64,000 nucleotides of DNA from Burkholderiaceae bacterium (lineage in GTDB: Bacteria; Pseudomonadota; Gammaproteobacteria; Burkholderiales; Burkholderiaceae_C), in the NCBI GenBank assembly GCA_031253955.1, contig JAIRVJ010000128.1:1-64000 (forward strand), read 5' to 3'. The translations under genes and the position numbers were made by a program. The first letter of the stretch is position 1, and every line of letters starts with the position of its first letter. This document shows positions 41,370 through 52,635 of this stretch, piece after piece. Below the pieces are notes generated by a model. The model did no database searches. It was given only the letters and a program-made list of their open reading frames with translations, and was not told the origin of the DNA.

Positions 41370-41447
41370 TGCTCCAAAAAACCGCAAAACCGTAAAACCG
41401 TAAACTGTAGCTGAGCCGGATTTCAAACCCCTTGCCGCTTTGCCGAC

Positions 41448-42251
41448 ATGAACGCCTTTCAACCCGCCTACGCCACGCTCCAGACCGCGCGAGCCGATGA
41501 GCATGTGCTCGTGGTCACGCTCAACCGCCCCGCCGTGGGCAACGCGCTCAACACGCAGATGGGGCACGACCTGCTCAATTTGTGGAGCCGTTTGACGGAA
41601 AACCCTGAAGCGGCGCGCTGCATCGTGCTGACCGGCGCGGGAGACCGGATTTTTTGCGCGGGCGGCGACTTGCGTGAGCGCAACGGCATGACCAGCCAGC
41701 AATGGCGCCAGCAGCACGAACTGTTCGAGCGCGCGCTGTGGACCATGGCCGATCTGCCCGTGCCGGTCATCGCCGCCATCAACGGCCACGCTTACGCCGG
41801 CGGGCTGGAAATCGCTCTGTATTGCGACTTTGCCTACGCCAGTGAGCAGGCCAGATTCGCCCTGACGGAAGTCACCATCGGCATCATGCCTGGCGGCGGC
41901 GGCACGCAGAATTTGCCGCGCGCCATCGGCGAGCGCCGGGCTAAGGAAATTTTGCTGACGGGCGCGCCGTTTTCCGCCGCGGATGCCCATGCGTGGGGGC
42001 TGGTGAACCGGGTCTGCCCGGCGGGCGAGGTGCTCGCGTGCGCCCTGGAAACCGCGCGCACGATTGCGCAAAACGCGCCGCTGTCGGTGCGGCAAATCAA
42101 GAAGTCGGTGCGCTTTGGCGGGCAGATGGAATTGCGCACCGCGCTGCGCTTCGAGGTGGAAGCCTACAACCACCTGGTCGGCACGCAAGACCGGCTGGAA
42201 GGCGTGCGGGCGTTCAACGAAAAGCGCAAGCCGGTGTTCCATGGCAGTTGA
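41448..42251 (+). CDS. Enoyl-CoA hydratase/isomerase family protein
   Basis: LTGAGDRIFCAGGDLRE, INGHAYAGGLEIALYCDF, GGGGTQNLPRAIGERRAKE. Confidence 0.92.
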   Translation: MNAFQPAYATLQTARADEHVLVVTLNRPAVGNALNTQMGHDLLNLWSRLTENPEAARCIVLTGAGDRIFCAGGDLRERNGMTSQQWRQQHELFERALWTMADLPVPVIAAINGHAYAGGLEIALYCDFAYASEQARFALTEVTIGIMPGGGGTQNLPRAIGERRAKEILLTGAPFSAADAHAWGLVNRVCPAGEVLACALETARTIAQNAPLSVRQIKKSVRFGGQMELRTALRFEVEAYNHLVGTQDRLEGVRAFNEKRKPVFHGS

Positions 42252-42356
42252 GCGTTTGGCGTTGAGTGTGCATGGCGTTACGTCCGCCCACGCCAAACGC
42301 TCCGCCTTCTTTACAAGCTGCTACATTCACGCCTGACCGCGTTTCGCCTGCTTGCC

Positions 42357-42878
42357 GTGTACCGCTTCTTCTTCATCTTTCTGACCGTTCTGGCCGTGCT
42401 GTTTGGCGTGGAAATGCTCAACCCGGTGCAGGAGGCGGTCGTAACCCCTTGGACCAGTTGGCTGGCAACGGTCAGCGCGGCCGTCGCGCGCCTGATTGAT
42501 CCCACCGTCATCTCGCATGGCCGGGTGCTGCAACAAAGCGCGCCGCCTTACTTTGGCGTTTCCATCGAAGCCGGCTGCAACGGCGTGGAGGCCACCATCG
42601 TGCTGCTGGGGGCAATGCTGGCCTTTCCCTCGAGCTGGAGGATGAAGCTGTGGGGCATCGGCCTGGGCTTCATCGCCGTGCAGAGCGTCAACCTGATCCG
42701 CATCGTCAGCCTGTTCTTTCTTGGGCAGTGGAGCTTCAAGGCGTTCGAGTTCGCCCACCTGTACATGTGGCAGGCGCTCATCATGCTCGACGTGCTGGTG
42801 GTCTGGCTGCTGTGGATGCGCATCGTCGCCAGGCGCGGCCCGCTGCCCGCGCCTGCGCCACAAACTGCCGCAGCCTGA
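42357..42878 (+). CDS. xrtH: Exosortase H (XrtH)-like membrane cysteine protease/transpeptidase
   Basis: GTG start; multi-TM protein with EAGCNGVEA (Cys), NLIRIVSL (Arg), EFAHLYMW (His) exosortase triad. Confidence 0.85.
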   Translation: MYRFFFIFLTVLAVLFGVEMLNPVQEAVVTPWTSWLATVSAAVARLIDPTVISHGRVLQQSAPPYFGVSIEAGCNGVEATIVLLGAMLAFPSSWRMKLWGIGLGFIAVQSVNLIRIVSLFFLGQWSFKAFEFAHLYMWQALIMLDVLVVWLLWMRIVARRGPLPAPAPQTAAA

Positions 42879-42895
42879 AAACGGAATTCCCCGCC

Positions 42896-43531
42896 GTGCG
42901 CGCCACCCTCATCGGACGCTTTCTGCTGATCGCCATCGCCGCCCTGGCGGCCCTGCTGCCGCTGTGGTACTGGGCCTCGCCTTGGCTGTCCACGCCGCCC
43001 ATCTGGCTGGCCGGCAAGGTGATGAAGCTGTGCTTTTCCTGGGTCGATGGCTTCGAGCAAAACGACATCATCGCCACGCTGGTCACCCGCGTGCAGGTGC
43101 GCATGGAGCACGGCGGCGCGCAGGTGCTGGGCGAACTGGCGCCCGAAGTGAGCTACCCCACCTATGGCTACGGCCTGGTGCTGCTGTGGGCCATGCTGAT
43201 CGCCTCGCGCCCGCGCCGCTGGTGGCTCAAGGGGCTGCTCGGCAGCGCGATTCTCATCCCCGTGCAAGCGTGGGGCATCTGCTTTCAGTGGCTGCGCGAT
43301 GTGGTGCTGCTCTCCGGCGCCAATGGCGCGGCGTACCTGAACTACTCGGTATGGGCGCAAAACGCCATCGCCTACGGCTACCAGTTCGGTTTCCTGATGC
43401 TCCCCCCGGTCGCGCCCATCGCCCTGTGGCTGCTGTTCGACAAACGCTTCGTCGCCGCCCTCTGGCTCGAAGCGGCGCTGCATGGCCAGCCCAACCAACC
43501 CGCCCCTGCCGCGCCCATGCACGAGAGGTAA
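42896..43531 (+). CDS. Exosortase H-associated membrane protein
   Basis: GTG start immediately downstream of xrtH; multi-TM protein of matching type. Confidence 0.75.
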   Translation: MRATLIGRFLLIAIAALAALLPLWYWASPWLSTPPIWLAGKVMKLCFSWVDGFEQNDIIATLVTRVQVRMEHGGAQVLGELAPEVSYPTYGYGLVLLWAMLIASRPRRWWLKGLLGSAILIPVQAWGICFQWLRDVVLLSGANGAAYLNYSVWAQNAIAYGYQFGFLMLPPVAPIALWLLFDKRFVAALWLEAALHGQPNQPAPAAPMHER

Positions 43532-43580
43532 ACCGGGCGTTTGGCGTTAAGTATTTCCCTCGAAGATGGAAAATTCAAAA

Positions 43581-43666
43581 TTGATAGCTGGATACCAGTA
43601 ATCTATCTAATTTTCATATATTTTTATACGTGAAAATCAGGCTATACTATGGCAACAAGCTATCAA
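43581..43666. repeat. 86-bp AT-rich element (copy 6)
   Basis: Perfect TTGATAGCT ... AGCTATCAA, 86 bp, between convergent genes. Confidence 0.85.
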
Positions 43667-43716
43667 ATTTGCAGGCTTGGATGAAATTCCAGCACGCTTG
43701 ACGCTTCGGCGATCCT

Positions 43717-44394
43717 TCAGAAGTGAAAGCGCGCAGGCTCGGAGAAACCTTGCAGCCTGGGAGCGTCGCAGTCCCAAGGCTGGGTTTCGGCCCAGGTATC
43801 TTCGCCAGTGCGCTGCGTCAGGCTCATGCGCATGACCGGCTCCTGGCCGGCGATGCCGATCAAGCGCCCGCCGGTTTTGAGCAGCGCCAGCAGGCGCTGC
43901 GGCACTTGTGCCACGGAGCCGGAGAGCACGATCACGTCGAACGGGCCGTCGCCTGAAAGATCGGCGCTGGCGCCGTCGGCCTGCCGCACTTCCACATTGA
44001 GCGCGCCGGCGCGTTGCAGGTTGGCGCGAGCGGTTTGGGCCAGTTCCGGGTCGATTTCCAGCGTGAGCACGCGCTGGGCGCGGTGGCCGAGCAGGGCCGC
44101 CATGAAGCCGGAGCCGGCGCCGATTTCCAGCACCCGCTCGTGCTTGGCCACACCCGCATCTTGCAGTAGGCGTGCTTCCACGCGGGGTTCAAGCATGACC
44201 TGGCCGAGCGCCACAGCCTGCGCGCCGCTTTTGAGCGGCACGCGCAGATCGGCAAAGGCCAGGTGGCGGTACGCGGCGGGCACGAAGTCTTCGCGCCGCA
44301 CGGCGGCCAGAAGCTCCAGCACACCGCCATCGAACACGTCCCAGGGGCGGATCTGCTGCTCGATCATGTTGAAACGGGCTTGTTCGACGTTCAT
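43717..44394 (-). CDS. pcm: Protein-L-isoaspartate O-methyltransferase family
   Basis: MIEQQIRPWDV, VLEIGAGSGFMAALLGHRAQRVLTLEID. Confidence 0.9.
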   Translation of the reverse strand: MNVEQARFNMIEQQIRPWDVFDGGVLELLAAVRREDFVPAAYRHLAFADLRVPLKSGAQAVALGQVMLEPRVEARLLQDAGVAKHERVLEIGAGSGFMAALLGHRAQRVLTLEIDPELAQTARANLQRAGALNVEVRQADGASADLSGDGPFDVIVLSGSVAQVPQRLLALLKTGGRLIGIAGQEPVMRMSLTQRTGEDTWAETQPWDCDAPRLQGFSEPARFHF

Positions 44395-44450
44395 GGCGCG
44401 CACCTTGGCATGGAGAGATGGAATTAAATGAAGAATTTTATCTGCCGCGC

Positions 44451-45629
<1,179 letters not shown>

Positions 45630-45659
45630 GATGCTTCAGTCTTTCGTGGATAAGTATTA

Positions 45660-47540
45660 ATGAGAAACGCGCAACTTTTCAGTTTACCTTGGCCCCAAAG
45701 CGAACCTGCCACGCGCTCTGGCGTCAATGCCCTGTGCGCGCTGCTGGCGCTGACGCTGCTGACGTTGCTGGCGGCGGTGTCGGTCTGGCTGTGGCAGGCG
45801 GGGCGGCAGCCGCTGCTGCTCGCCCCGGCCATCGGCGGGCTGAACGAATGCCTGCAACTGAGGGCGCTCACCGCGCCGCAAGAGCCGGCCTGCACGGGCG
45901 AGCATGGCTCGGCGGCGGCCCGCGTAAAGCAGGCGCTGGACGCGCTCGGCCCGCGCCGCAGCGCGGACGGCCATTTCGAGCTGGGCTACACGCTGGTGGT
46001 GCCCCTGCTCAATCTGTTCGAGCCGGACGCGCAGGGCGGTTGGCAGATCAACCGGGAGGCGCTGGGGCGCATCGCGCGCACTGTAGAGCAGGTCGATGCC
46101 CCGGTCGTGCTGTACCTGTTTTCCACCCATTTCTCCGAGCTGGCCCCCATCGAGCCGGCGCTGGCGCAAGACCCGCACAACATGGCCGAGACGCCCGCCG
46201 GCCCGCTGCCGGTGGACCATTACATGGGCCGCCCGCTCTACCCGTGGAGCGTGGCGCGGCTGGACAACGGCATCACGCAGCGGCGCGAGCAGGCCATGGA
46301 TGCCATCGCGGCGGCCCTGTGCCGCCTGCCGCCCGCCGCGCGCGGGCGCATCGCGGGCATCAATGTGTTGGGCGAGGCGCACCAGCTCTACCCCGATTAC
46401 GAAACCGGCATGGGCTATGGGTGGCCTTACGTGCTGACCGATTACTCCGCCGCGTCGCGCCAAGGATTTGCCGAGGATTTGCGCCGGCGCTTTGGCAGCG
46501 TGCAGGCGCTCAATGCCTGGCTGGGTTCGGATTTCACCGATTTCGCGCAGGCCGCGCCGCCGTCCAAAGACCCGCGCCGCGAGCCGCTGGATAACGACTG
46601 GCAGCACCTGGACGCCACTGCCGCCGGCGCCGTGCCGGTAAGCGGCTGGGTGCACGACGGCGCGCAGCCGCCCAGCGCTGCCACCTGGGTACGCGTGTAC
46701 CTGAATGGACGGCTGGCAGCCCGCGTGCCAGCGCATTCCGTGCGGCAAGACGTGGCCCAGGCGCTGCCCAATCTGGGCACGGCCAACGTGGGCTGGCGCT
46801 ACGACCTGCGCTACAGCGGCCTGCCGCCGGGCCGCCATCGCATCGACGTGGCGCTGGAGCGCGCCGCCGCGCACCTGATCCACTTGGGCACGCGCCACTT
46901 CACGGTCATGGAGCGCCAGTCAAGCGCCCCGCCCGCCGATCAGCCCATGCGCCAGCCGCTGCCGCCAATGGCTCTGCCCGATGCCGGTGTCGCATTCTGG
47001 ATTGACGCGCCGCAAGAAAACCAGGTGCTCCGGTATAACCCGCTGGTTCCGCTGTGGCACGCCTTCCGCGAACAGCAGGTGGTGAACTATCTGGAGCACT
47101 TCGACCACGTGCTGGACCAAAGCTGCCTAGCCGATGTGCCCCGCAACACGCAACAAATCTATCCAGCGGAGCAGGCCGGCTGGGACGAAAGCCGCTTTGC
47201 CAGCGCGCAATCGCTGCTGCCATTCGGCCACATGGGGCTGGGCATCAACCTGTACGGCGAGGCCACTTATGACGATTCGTTCTTCGACTGGCTGGCACGC
47301 TCACGCCAGCCGGACTACAGCATCACCGAATTTCATCCGCTGCGCGTCATGAGCGCGAGCGAACTGCGCCAAACGCTGGAACGCCACCGCGCGCGCGGAG
47401 CGCGCAGGCTGTCTTTTTTCCTGCACCCGCCGGATGCCGGTGGCCACATGGACAATCCCTTCGCATTCGACCCGGCCAACCCAGCCTACGGTTCCGACCA
47501 GCTTTACCGCGCAATGCGGGAGGTGTTGGGGGAACGCTGA
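45660..47540 (+). CDS. Uncharacterised membrane-anchored protein, glycoside-hydrolase-like (TIM-barrel-type motifs)
   Basis: N-terminal TM; SRQGFAEDLRRRFGSVQALNAWLGSDFTDF resembles the GH42-type F.xWL..RYGSI..LN..WG.. pattern; no closer family recognised. Confidence 0.6.
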   Translation: MRNAQLFSLPWPQSEPATRSGVNALCALLALTLLTLLAAVSVWLWQAGRQPLLLAPAIGGLNECLQLRALTAPQEPACTGEHGSAAARVKQALDALGPRRSADGHFELGYTLVVPLLNLFEPDAQGGWQINREALGRIARTVEQVDAPVVLYLFSTHFSELAPIEPALAQDPHNMAETPAGPLPVDHYMGRPLYPWSVARLDNGITQRREQAMDAIAAALCRLPPAARGRIAGINVLGEAHQLYPDYETGMGYGWPYVLTDYSAASRQGFAEDLRRRFGSVQALNAWLGSDFTDFAQAAPPSKDPRREPLDNDWQHLDATAAGAVPVSGWVHDGAQPPSAATWVRVYLNGRLAARVPAHSVRQDVAQALPNLGTANVGWRYDLRYSGLPPGRHRIDVALERAAAHLIHLGTRHFTVMERQSSAPPADQPMRQPLPPMALPDAGVAFWIDAPQENQVLRYNPLVPLWHAFREQQVVNYLEHFDHVLDQSCLADVPRNTQQIYPAEQAGWDESRFASAQSLLPFGHMGLGINLYGEATYDDSFFDWLARSRQPDYSITEFHPLRVMSASELRQTLERHRARGARRLSFFLHPPDAGGHMDNPFAFDPANPAYGSDQLYRAMREVLGER

Positions 47541-47605
47541 AAGAAGGTTGAGCGTTGCGCGTTTGGCGCGGGAACCGCCTTGCGGCAAGCGGTATCTTGC
47601 GCGTC

Positions 47606-47647
47606 CTAAAAAACAGCGCCCCCACCGCCAATGGCTGCGGGGGGTGC
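47606..47647 (-). terminator. Probable terminator downstream of the S41 peptidase gene
   Basis: On the minus strand GCGCACCCCCCGCAGCCATTGGCGGTGGGGGCGC then TGTTTTTT. Confidence 0.5.
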
Positions 47648-47676
47648 GCACGCTTGATTTCAGCTTCAGACCCGTT

Positions 47677-49182
47677 TTATTGCGTGGCCGTAGCCGGGCA
47701 CTGACCGGTTCTTATGTACTCCGTCGCGGCATTCAGCAGGGCTTCGCGGCCGTCGCCCAGCGGGTAATTGAAGTCGTCGTGAACGAGGCAAGTGGGCGCA
47801 AGGCCGCCCGTATAGTCGCCGAAACCCTTGTTGTTGAAGCCTTGGTATTCAATCGGATAGTACGCTTCGCCGCAGTTGTCGCGCCGGTTGGAACCGTAAG
47901 GTATGCCGGCGGTGAGGGTGCCGATCTGCACCACGTCCACGTCCACGCCGCGCAGAGCGTTGATGAGCGATTCGCTGGCCGAGGCCGTGAGATCGGTAGT
48001 CAGGATGTACACGCGCGACAGGTTCAGCGCCGGCAGCGGGTAGCCGATGGAGTATTTGACCCTGTTGCTGCTGTTGTTGTAGCCGGGGGGCAGCGAGGTG
48101 ATGCCAGGCTGCCAGGTCACCGTGGTGGTGAAAGGCAAAGTGACGTTGGGAACCTTGCCGTTATAGACTTGCCGCTCGAACGTGCGCACCATGCCGAAGC
48201 CGCCGACGGCATTGGAGCCAGCGATCATGGACGCCAGGCTTTGGGCCGCGTGGATGAAGCCGCCCTGGTTGTAGCGCAGATCCAGCACCAGCTCGTTCAT
48301 GCCTTGCACGCGCAAGCTGGTGATGGCGTCGATCAGCTTGTCCTGCGCAATGCTGGAATAGTCGAGGACCAGCAGATAGCCTATCTTGCGGTTGTTAACC
48401 GGGAAGGGGCTGGGAGTGACGATGCTGACGATGGGCACCGGGTCTTGCTGGAACGGCACGGTGGCAAGCGGGATGGAGCGCACCGCGCTGCCAGGGTCCT
48501 GATAGGAAAGGGTCGTGCTGTTTGCCCCGTAGGGGTACGTGCCGGCGCCATAGCTGTCGAACCCTCGCAACACGCCGCCGCGCCTCATGCCGGCCTGAGC
48601 GGCCGGGGAGCCAGGCGCGACGTACGCCACGCGCTGGAGGCCGTTGCGGTCAGTAACCCAACTGAAACCGTAGCCGCCGGGGCTGTAGCCGGTATCCATG
48701 ATGTCGGCCATGTACGTTGAGGTGACGTAGCTGTAGCTATCAACTGGGTGGGGAACGGGGTGAGCGCTGGTACCGGGTCTGTAGGACAGCAGAGCCTCAA
48801 AGTAACCCACCTCGTTGTACTGATCGACACTGGGCGGCACCATCTCGGAGTACCACAGATAGTTCTCGTTCATGTAAGTGAGCACGAAGGATTTTTCTGG
48901 ATACCAAGGCTGCCCGGTGCATATGTTGGCGTAGGAGGACGAAGGCGGCAGCGAGTTCATGTCGGGATCGACAATCGGGTAGGACGGGCTGGTGGTCGCG
49001 TCGCAGTCGCTGCCGCACCCTCTCGTATCGCTCCCGCCGCCGCAGGCGGTGAGCAGCAAGGCGGCCAGCAGGCCGGAGGCCGCGAACGTCAGATGGGAAA
49101 AAGATTTGGAAAACAACGCCGACTCCTGTTCTGGCGCAATGCGCCTTGCAGACCAAACTCCAGTGATGGTGGTAATTATCAA
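47677..49182 (-). CDS. S41-family (C-terminal processing-type) peptidase, lipoprotein
   Basis: Lipobox ALLLTACGGG; PDZ-like segment; LVLDLRYNQGG and TDLTASASESLINALRG. Confidence 0.85.
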   Translation of the reverse strand: MIITTITGVWSARRIAPEQESALFSKSFSHLTFAASGLLAALLLTACGGGSDTRGCGSDCDATTSPSYPIVDPDMNSLPPSSSYANICTGQPWYPEKSFVLTYMNENYLWYSEMVPPSVDQYNEVGYFEALLSYRPGTSAHPVPHPVDSYSYVTSTYMADIMDTGYSPGGYGFSWVTDRNGLQRVAYVAPGSPAAQAGMRRGGVLRGFDSYGAGTYPYGANSTTLSYQDPGSAVRSIPLATVPFQQDPVPIVSIVTPSPFPVNNRKIGYLLVLDYSSIAQDKLIDAITSLRVQGMNELVLDLRYNQGGFIHAAQSLASMIAGSNAVGGFGMVRTFERQVYNGKVPNVTLPFTTTVTWQPGITSLPPGYNNSSNRVKYSIGYPLPALNLSRVYILTTDLTASASESLINALRGVDVDVVQIGTLTAGIPYGSNRRDNCGEAYYPIEYQGFNNKGFGDYTGGLAPTCLVHDDFNYPLGDGREALLNAATEYIRTGQCPATATQ

Positions 49183-49392
49183 CGCCTCTTGGCGTTGCGC
49201 GCCAGTGGCGCGCGTTATTTTTGTTGCGTAAATGCTGCGTTATCGGCTTACAAGCGACATTGAACCAAGGTCTGTTCACGCTGTTTTCGTGGTCACACAG
49301 GGTAATTTTGGCTCGTCTCCTGGCGTTGAGCGACGAGCGCGAATACGGCTCGTTGTGGAGAAGTTCCCGCGCTAAACGCCCGACGTTCGATC

Positions 49393-50283
49393 TTATTGCA
49401 GCGTTTCCTTCGCGTATTCCACGAAGTTGTGCGCAAGTCGGCTGCCGCTGCCGCGCAACGTGACCGCGGCGATGCCGATGTGAAAGTTCCTGGGCGTGTC
49501 TGTCAGCTCCAGCAGCCTGACGCCGCGCTGCGCGTAATGTTTGGCCACGCCAGCTACTAGCGCTACGCCCAAGCGGCTGGCCACGAGGCTGAGAATGGTT
49601 TGCACCTGCATCGCTTCCTGCACCACGCGCGGCGCGAAGCCCGACTGGTGGCAGCGCATCATCGCCAGCGAAAACAGGCCGGGCACGCGCGCCTGTTCGT
49701 ACATGATGAAGGGTTCCGGCGCGGCGGCGGACAGCGCGATGCGCGCGCGGCGCGCCAGCGGGTTATCCGGCGGCGCGGCGAGCATGAATTGGTCCTCGTC
49801 GAGTGGCGTCATCTCGAACGGGCCGCCGTGCAGCATCGGATAGCGGATCAGGCCCACGTCAAGCCGGCGCTCGACCAGCGCGCCGAGCGCGTTTTGCGTC
49901 GTCACCTCGGTCAGTTCCAAGTCGATCCTAGGATAGCGCGCCCGAAAGCCCGGAATGATGCACGGCAACAATTCGCAAGTAGCCGTGCCGATGAAGCCCA
50001 CGCGCAGCAGGCCGCCAATGCCGTTTTGCGCCGCATGCACCGCCTGCTGACACTGCTCGGCGTGCAGCAGCGCCTGGCGCGCGTCGGCCAGCATCGCTTG
50101 GCCTGCGGGGGTCAGGTGCACGCCCGAAGGCGTGCGCAGAAAAAGCGCGCCGCCCAGTTCATCTTCCAGTTTGCGGATTGACACCGACAGCGGCGGCTGC
50201 GCCATGTGCAAACGTTCGGCGGCCTTGTGGAAGTTGCGCGTTTCGGCGAGGATGACGAATTGCTTGAGTTGGCGCAGGTTCAT
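49393..50283 (-). CDS. LysR-family transcriptional regulator
   Basis: MNLRQLKQFVILAETRNFHKAAERLHMAQPPLSVSIRKLEDELG. Confidence 0.93.
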   Translation of the reverse strand: MNLRQLKQFVILAETRNFHKAAERLHMAQPPLSVSIRKLEDELGGALFLRTPSGVHLTPAGQAMLADARQALLHAEQCQQAVHAAQNGIGGLLRVGFIGTATCELLPCIIPGFRARYPRIDLELTEVTTQNALGALVERRLDVGLIRYPMLHGGPFEMTPLDEDQFMLAAPPDNPLARRARIALSAAAPEPFIMYEQARVPGLFSLAMMRCHQSGFAPRVVQEAMQVQTILSLVASRLGVALVAGVAKHYAQRGVRLLELTDTPRNFHIGIAAVTLRGSGSRLAHNFVEYAKETLQ

Positions 50284-50387
50284 GTCGATAGCCGACAGAT
50301 ATTGGAAATGCAATTTTCAATATTAGACAAGAACAGCCTTCCCGGTTAAATTTATTAGTTTTCCAACCACATACGGGGAACACTTTC

Positions 50388-51380
50388 ATGGCTACAAGCA
50401 ATTGGAGACACGGCTGGCTTGGCGCGCTGTGCTGCGGCGTGGCGCTGCTGGCGGCAGCGGCGATGGGCGGCGTGGCGCGGGCGCAGGACTTTCCCTCCAG
50501 GCCGATCAGGTTCATCGTGCCCTTCCCGCCGGGCAGCGGCACCGACACCGAGGCGCGCCACTTTGCAATCAAGCTTTCGGAGATCATCGGCCAATCGGTG
50601 GTTGTGGAAAACAGGCCGGGCGGTAATGGTTTCATCGCGGTGCGCGCAGTGCTTGCGGCGCCGGCGGACGGCTACACGGTGTTTATCGGCAGCAACTCCA
50701 CGCTCGCGGTGAACGCGGCGCTGTTCAAGGCGCTGCCCTACGATCCGGTCCATGATTTCAAACCGCTCACGATGATGATGCGCTCGCCCGCGCTGCTCGT
50801 GGTGCCAGGCAACTCGCCCTACAAGACACTGCGGGAACTGGTGGCCGACGCTAAAGCGCACCCCGGCAAGATCGACTACGGCGCGGGTTCGGCGGGCTAT
50901 CAGCTCATGGCCGAGCTGTTCAACGTCATGGCCGATGTCAAAACCAACCACATCCCCTTCAAAGGCGCCAGCGAAGCCACCGCCGCCGTGACCGCCGGCA
51001 CGGTAGGTATGTCTTTCGCTGAGGTCACCAGCGCTGGGGAATTGGTCAGATCGGGCAAGGTGCGCGCGCTGGCGGTGGCCTCCGACAAGCGCGTGCCCTC
51101 GCTGCCCGACGTTCCTACTTCCGCCGAGGCCGGGCTGCCCGGCTTCACGGCCTACACTTGGGTGGCTGGCATGGTGTCCGCCAAAACGCCCCCGGACGTG
51201 GCCGACAAGCTCGCGCAACTTATGACACGCATCGAGAACATGCCCGAAACCCGCGCTTTCAATGATCGCCTTGGCATTGAAACGCTGCAAGGCGGCCCCG
51301 CCGAATTGCACGAGTTCCAGAACAAGGAAATCGAACTGTGGAAGCGCATCGCCAAACAAGCCAATATCGAACTGCTCTGA
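50388..51380 (+). CDS. Bug-family TTT substrate-binding protein
   Basis: AQDFPSRPIRFIVPFPPGSGTDTEARHFAIKLSEIIGQSVVVENRPGGNG. Confidence 0.9.
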   Translation: MATSNWRHGWLGALCCGVALLAAAAMGGVARAQDFPSRPIRFIVPFPPGSGTDTEARHFAIKLSEIIGQSVVVENRPGGNGFIAVRAVLAAPADGYTVFIGSNSTLAVNAALFKALPYDPVHDFKPLTMMMRSPALLVVPGNSPYKTLRELVADAKAHPGKIDYGAGSAGYQLMAELFNVMADVKTNHIPFKGASEATAAVTAGTVGMSFAEVTSAGELVRSGKVRALAVASDKRVPSLPDVPTSAEAGLPGFTAYTWVAGMVSAKTPPDVADKLAQLMTRIENMPETRAFNDRLGIETLQGGPAELHEFQNKEIELWKRIAKQANIELL

Positions 51381-51381
51381 C

Positions 51382-52635
51382 ATGAATACCACTGCCTCGA
51401 CTACCCTGTCCCCCGGCGCGCTTGAAGGCGTGCGCATTCTCGATCTTTCGCGCGTGCTGGCCGGCCCGTGGGCCACGCAGACGCTGGGCGACATGGGCGC
51501 GCAGGTTATCAAGGTCGAGCGCCCCGGCGGGGGCGACGACTCGCGCACCTGGGGGCCGCCCTTCCTGAAAGACGCCGCCGGCAATGACACGCGCGACGCG
51601 GCCTATTACCTGTGCACCAACCGCAACAAGCAGTCGATCGCCATCGACATCACCCGCCCCGAAGGGCAGGCGCTGATCCGCGAGCTGGCGGCCAAGTGCG
51701 ACGTGCTGGTGGAAAACTTCAAGGTCGGCGGCCTCAAACAATACGGGCTGGATTACGAAGCGGTGCGCGCGATCAACCCACACATCGTCTATTGCTCGAT
51801 CACCGGCTTCGGTCAGGACGGGCCTTACGCGCAGCGCCCCGGCTACGACTTTCTGATGCAGGGCATGGGCGGTCTGATGAGCGTGACAGGCCGCGCCGAC
51901 GGCGGACCCGGCGCCGGGCCGATGAAAGTGGGCGTGGCGCTGACCGACATCATGACCGGCCTGTATGCGGCCATCGCGATCCTGGCCGCGCTGCGCGCGC
52001 GCGATGCCGCCGGGCAGGGCCAGCAGATCGACTTGGCGCTGCTCGACGTGCTGGTGGCCTGCATGGCCAACCAGGGCATGAATTACCTCTACAGCGGCCA
52101 GGCGCCCCGGCGCATGGGCAACGCGCACCCCAACGTGGTGCCGTATCAGGACTTTCCGACGGCTGACGGGCACATGATCGTCGCCATCGGCAACGATGAG
52201 CAGTTCGCCCGCTTTTGCGTCGCGGCGGGCCGCCCCGAATGGGCTGCTGACGAACGCTTCAAGCGCGGTGTGGCGCGCGTGGCAAACCGCGACGTGCTGA
52301 TTGCGGCCATGCGCGAAGTCACCGCCACGCGCGCCACGCGCGAATGGGTCGCGCTGCTGGAGCGCGCCAACGTGCCCTGCGGCCCGATCAATACCTTGGC
52401 CGACGTGTTCGACGATCCGCAGGTGCGCGCGCGCGGCCTGCGCATCGAGGTGGAGCGCGCGGGCTGCGGCGCCATTCCGCTGGTGGCCAGCCCGATCCGC
52501 CTGTCGGCCACGCCAGTGCGCTACGAGAAAGCGCCGCCCGCGCTGGGGCAAGACACCGCTGCGGTCGCCGCGCAATGGCTGGACTTGTCGCCAGCGCAAA
52601 TCGACGAACTCATCAAGAAAGGGGTGCTGGCATGA
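51382..52635 (+). CDS. CaiB/BaiF-family CoA transferase
   Basis: LEGVRILDLSRVLAGPWATQTLGDMGAQVIKVERPGGGDDSR. Confidence 0.93.
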   Translation: MNTTASTTLSPGALEGVRILDLSRVLAGPWATQTLGDMGAQVIKVERPGGGDDSRTWGPPFLKDAAGNDTRDAAYYLCTNRNKQSIAIDITRPEGQALIRELAAKCDVLVENFKVGGLKQYGLDYEAVRAINPHIVYCSITGFGQDGPYAQRPGYDFLMQGMGGLMSVTGRADGGPGAGPMKVGVALTDIMTGLYAAIAILAALRARDAAGQGQQIDLALLDVLVACMANQGMNYLYSGQAPRRMGNAHPNVVPYQDFPTADGHMIVAIGNDEQFARFCVAAGRPEWAADERFKRGVARVANRDVLIAAMREVTATRATREWVALLERANVPCGPINTLADVFDDPQVRARGLRIEVERAGCGAIPLVASPIRLSATPVRYEKAPPALGQDTAAVAAQWLDLSPAQIDELIKKGVLA

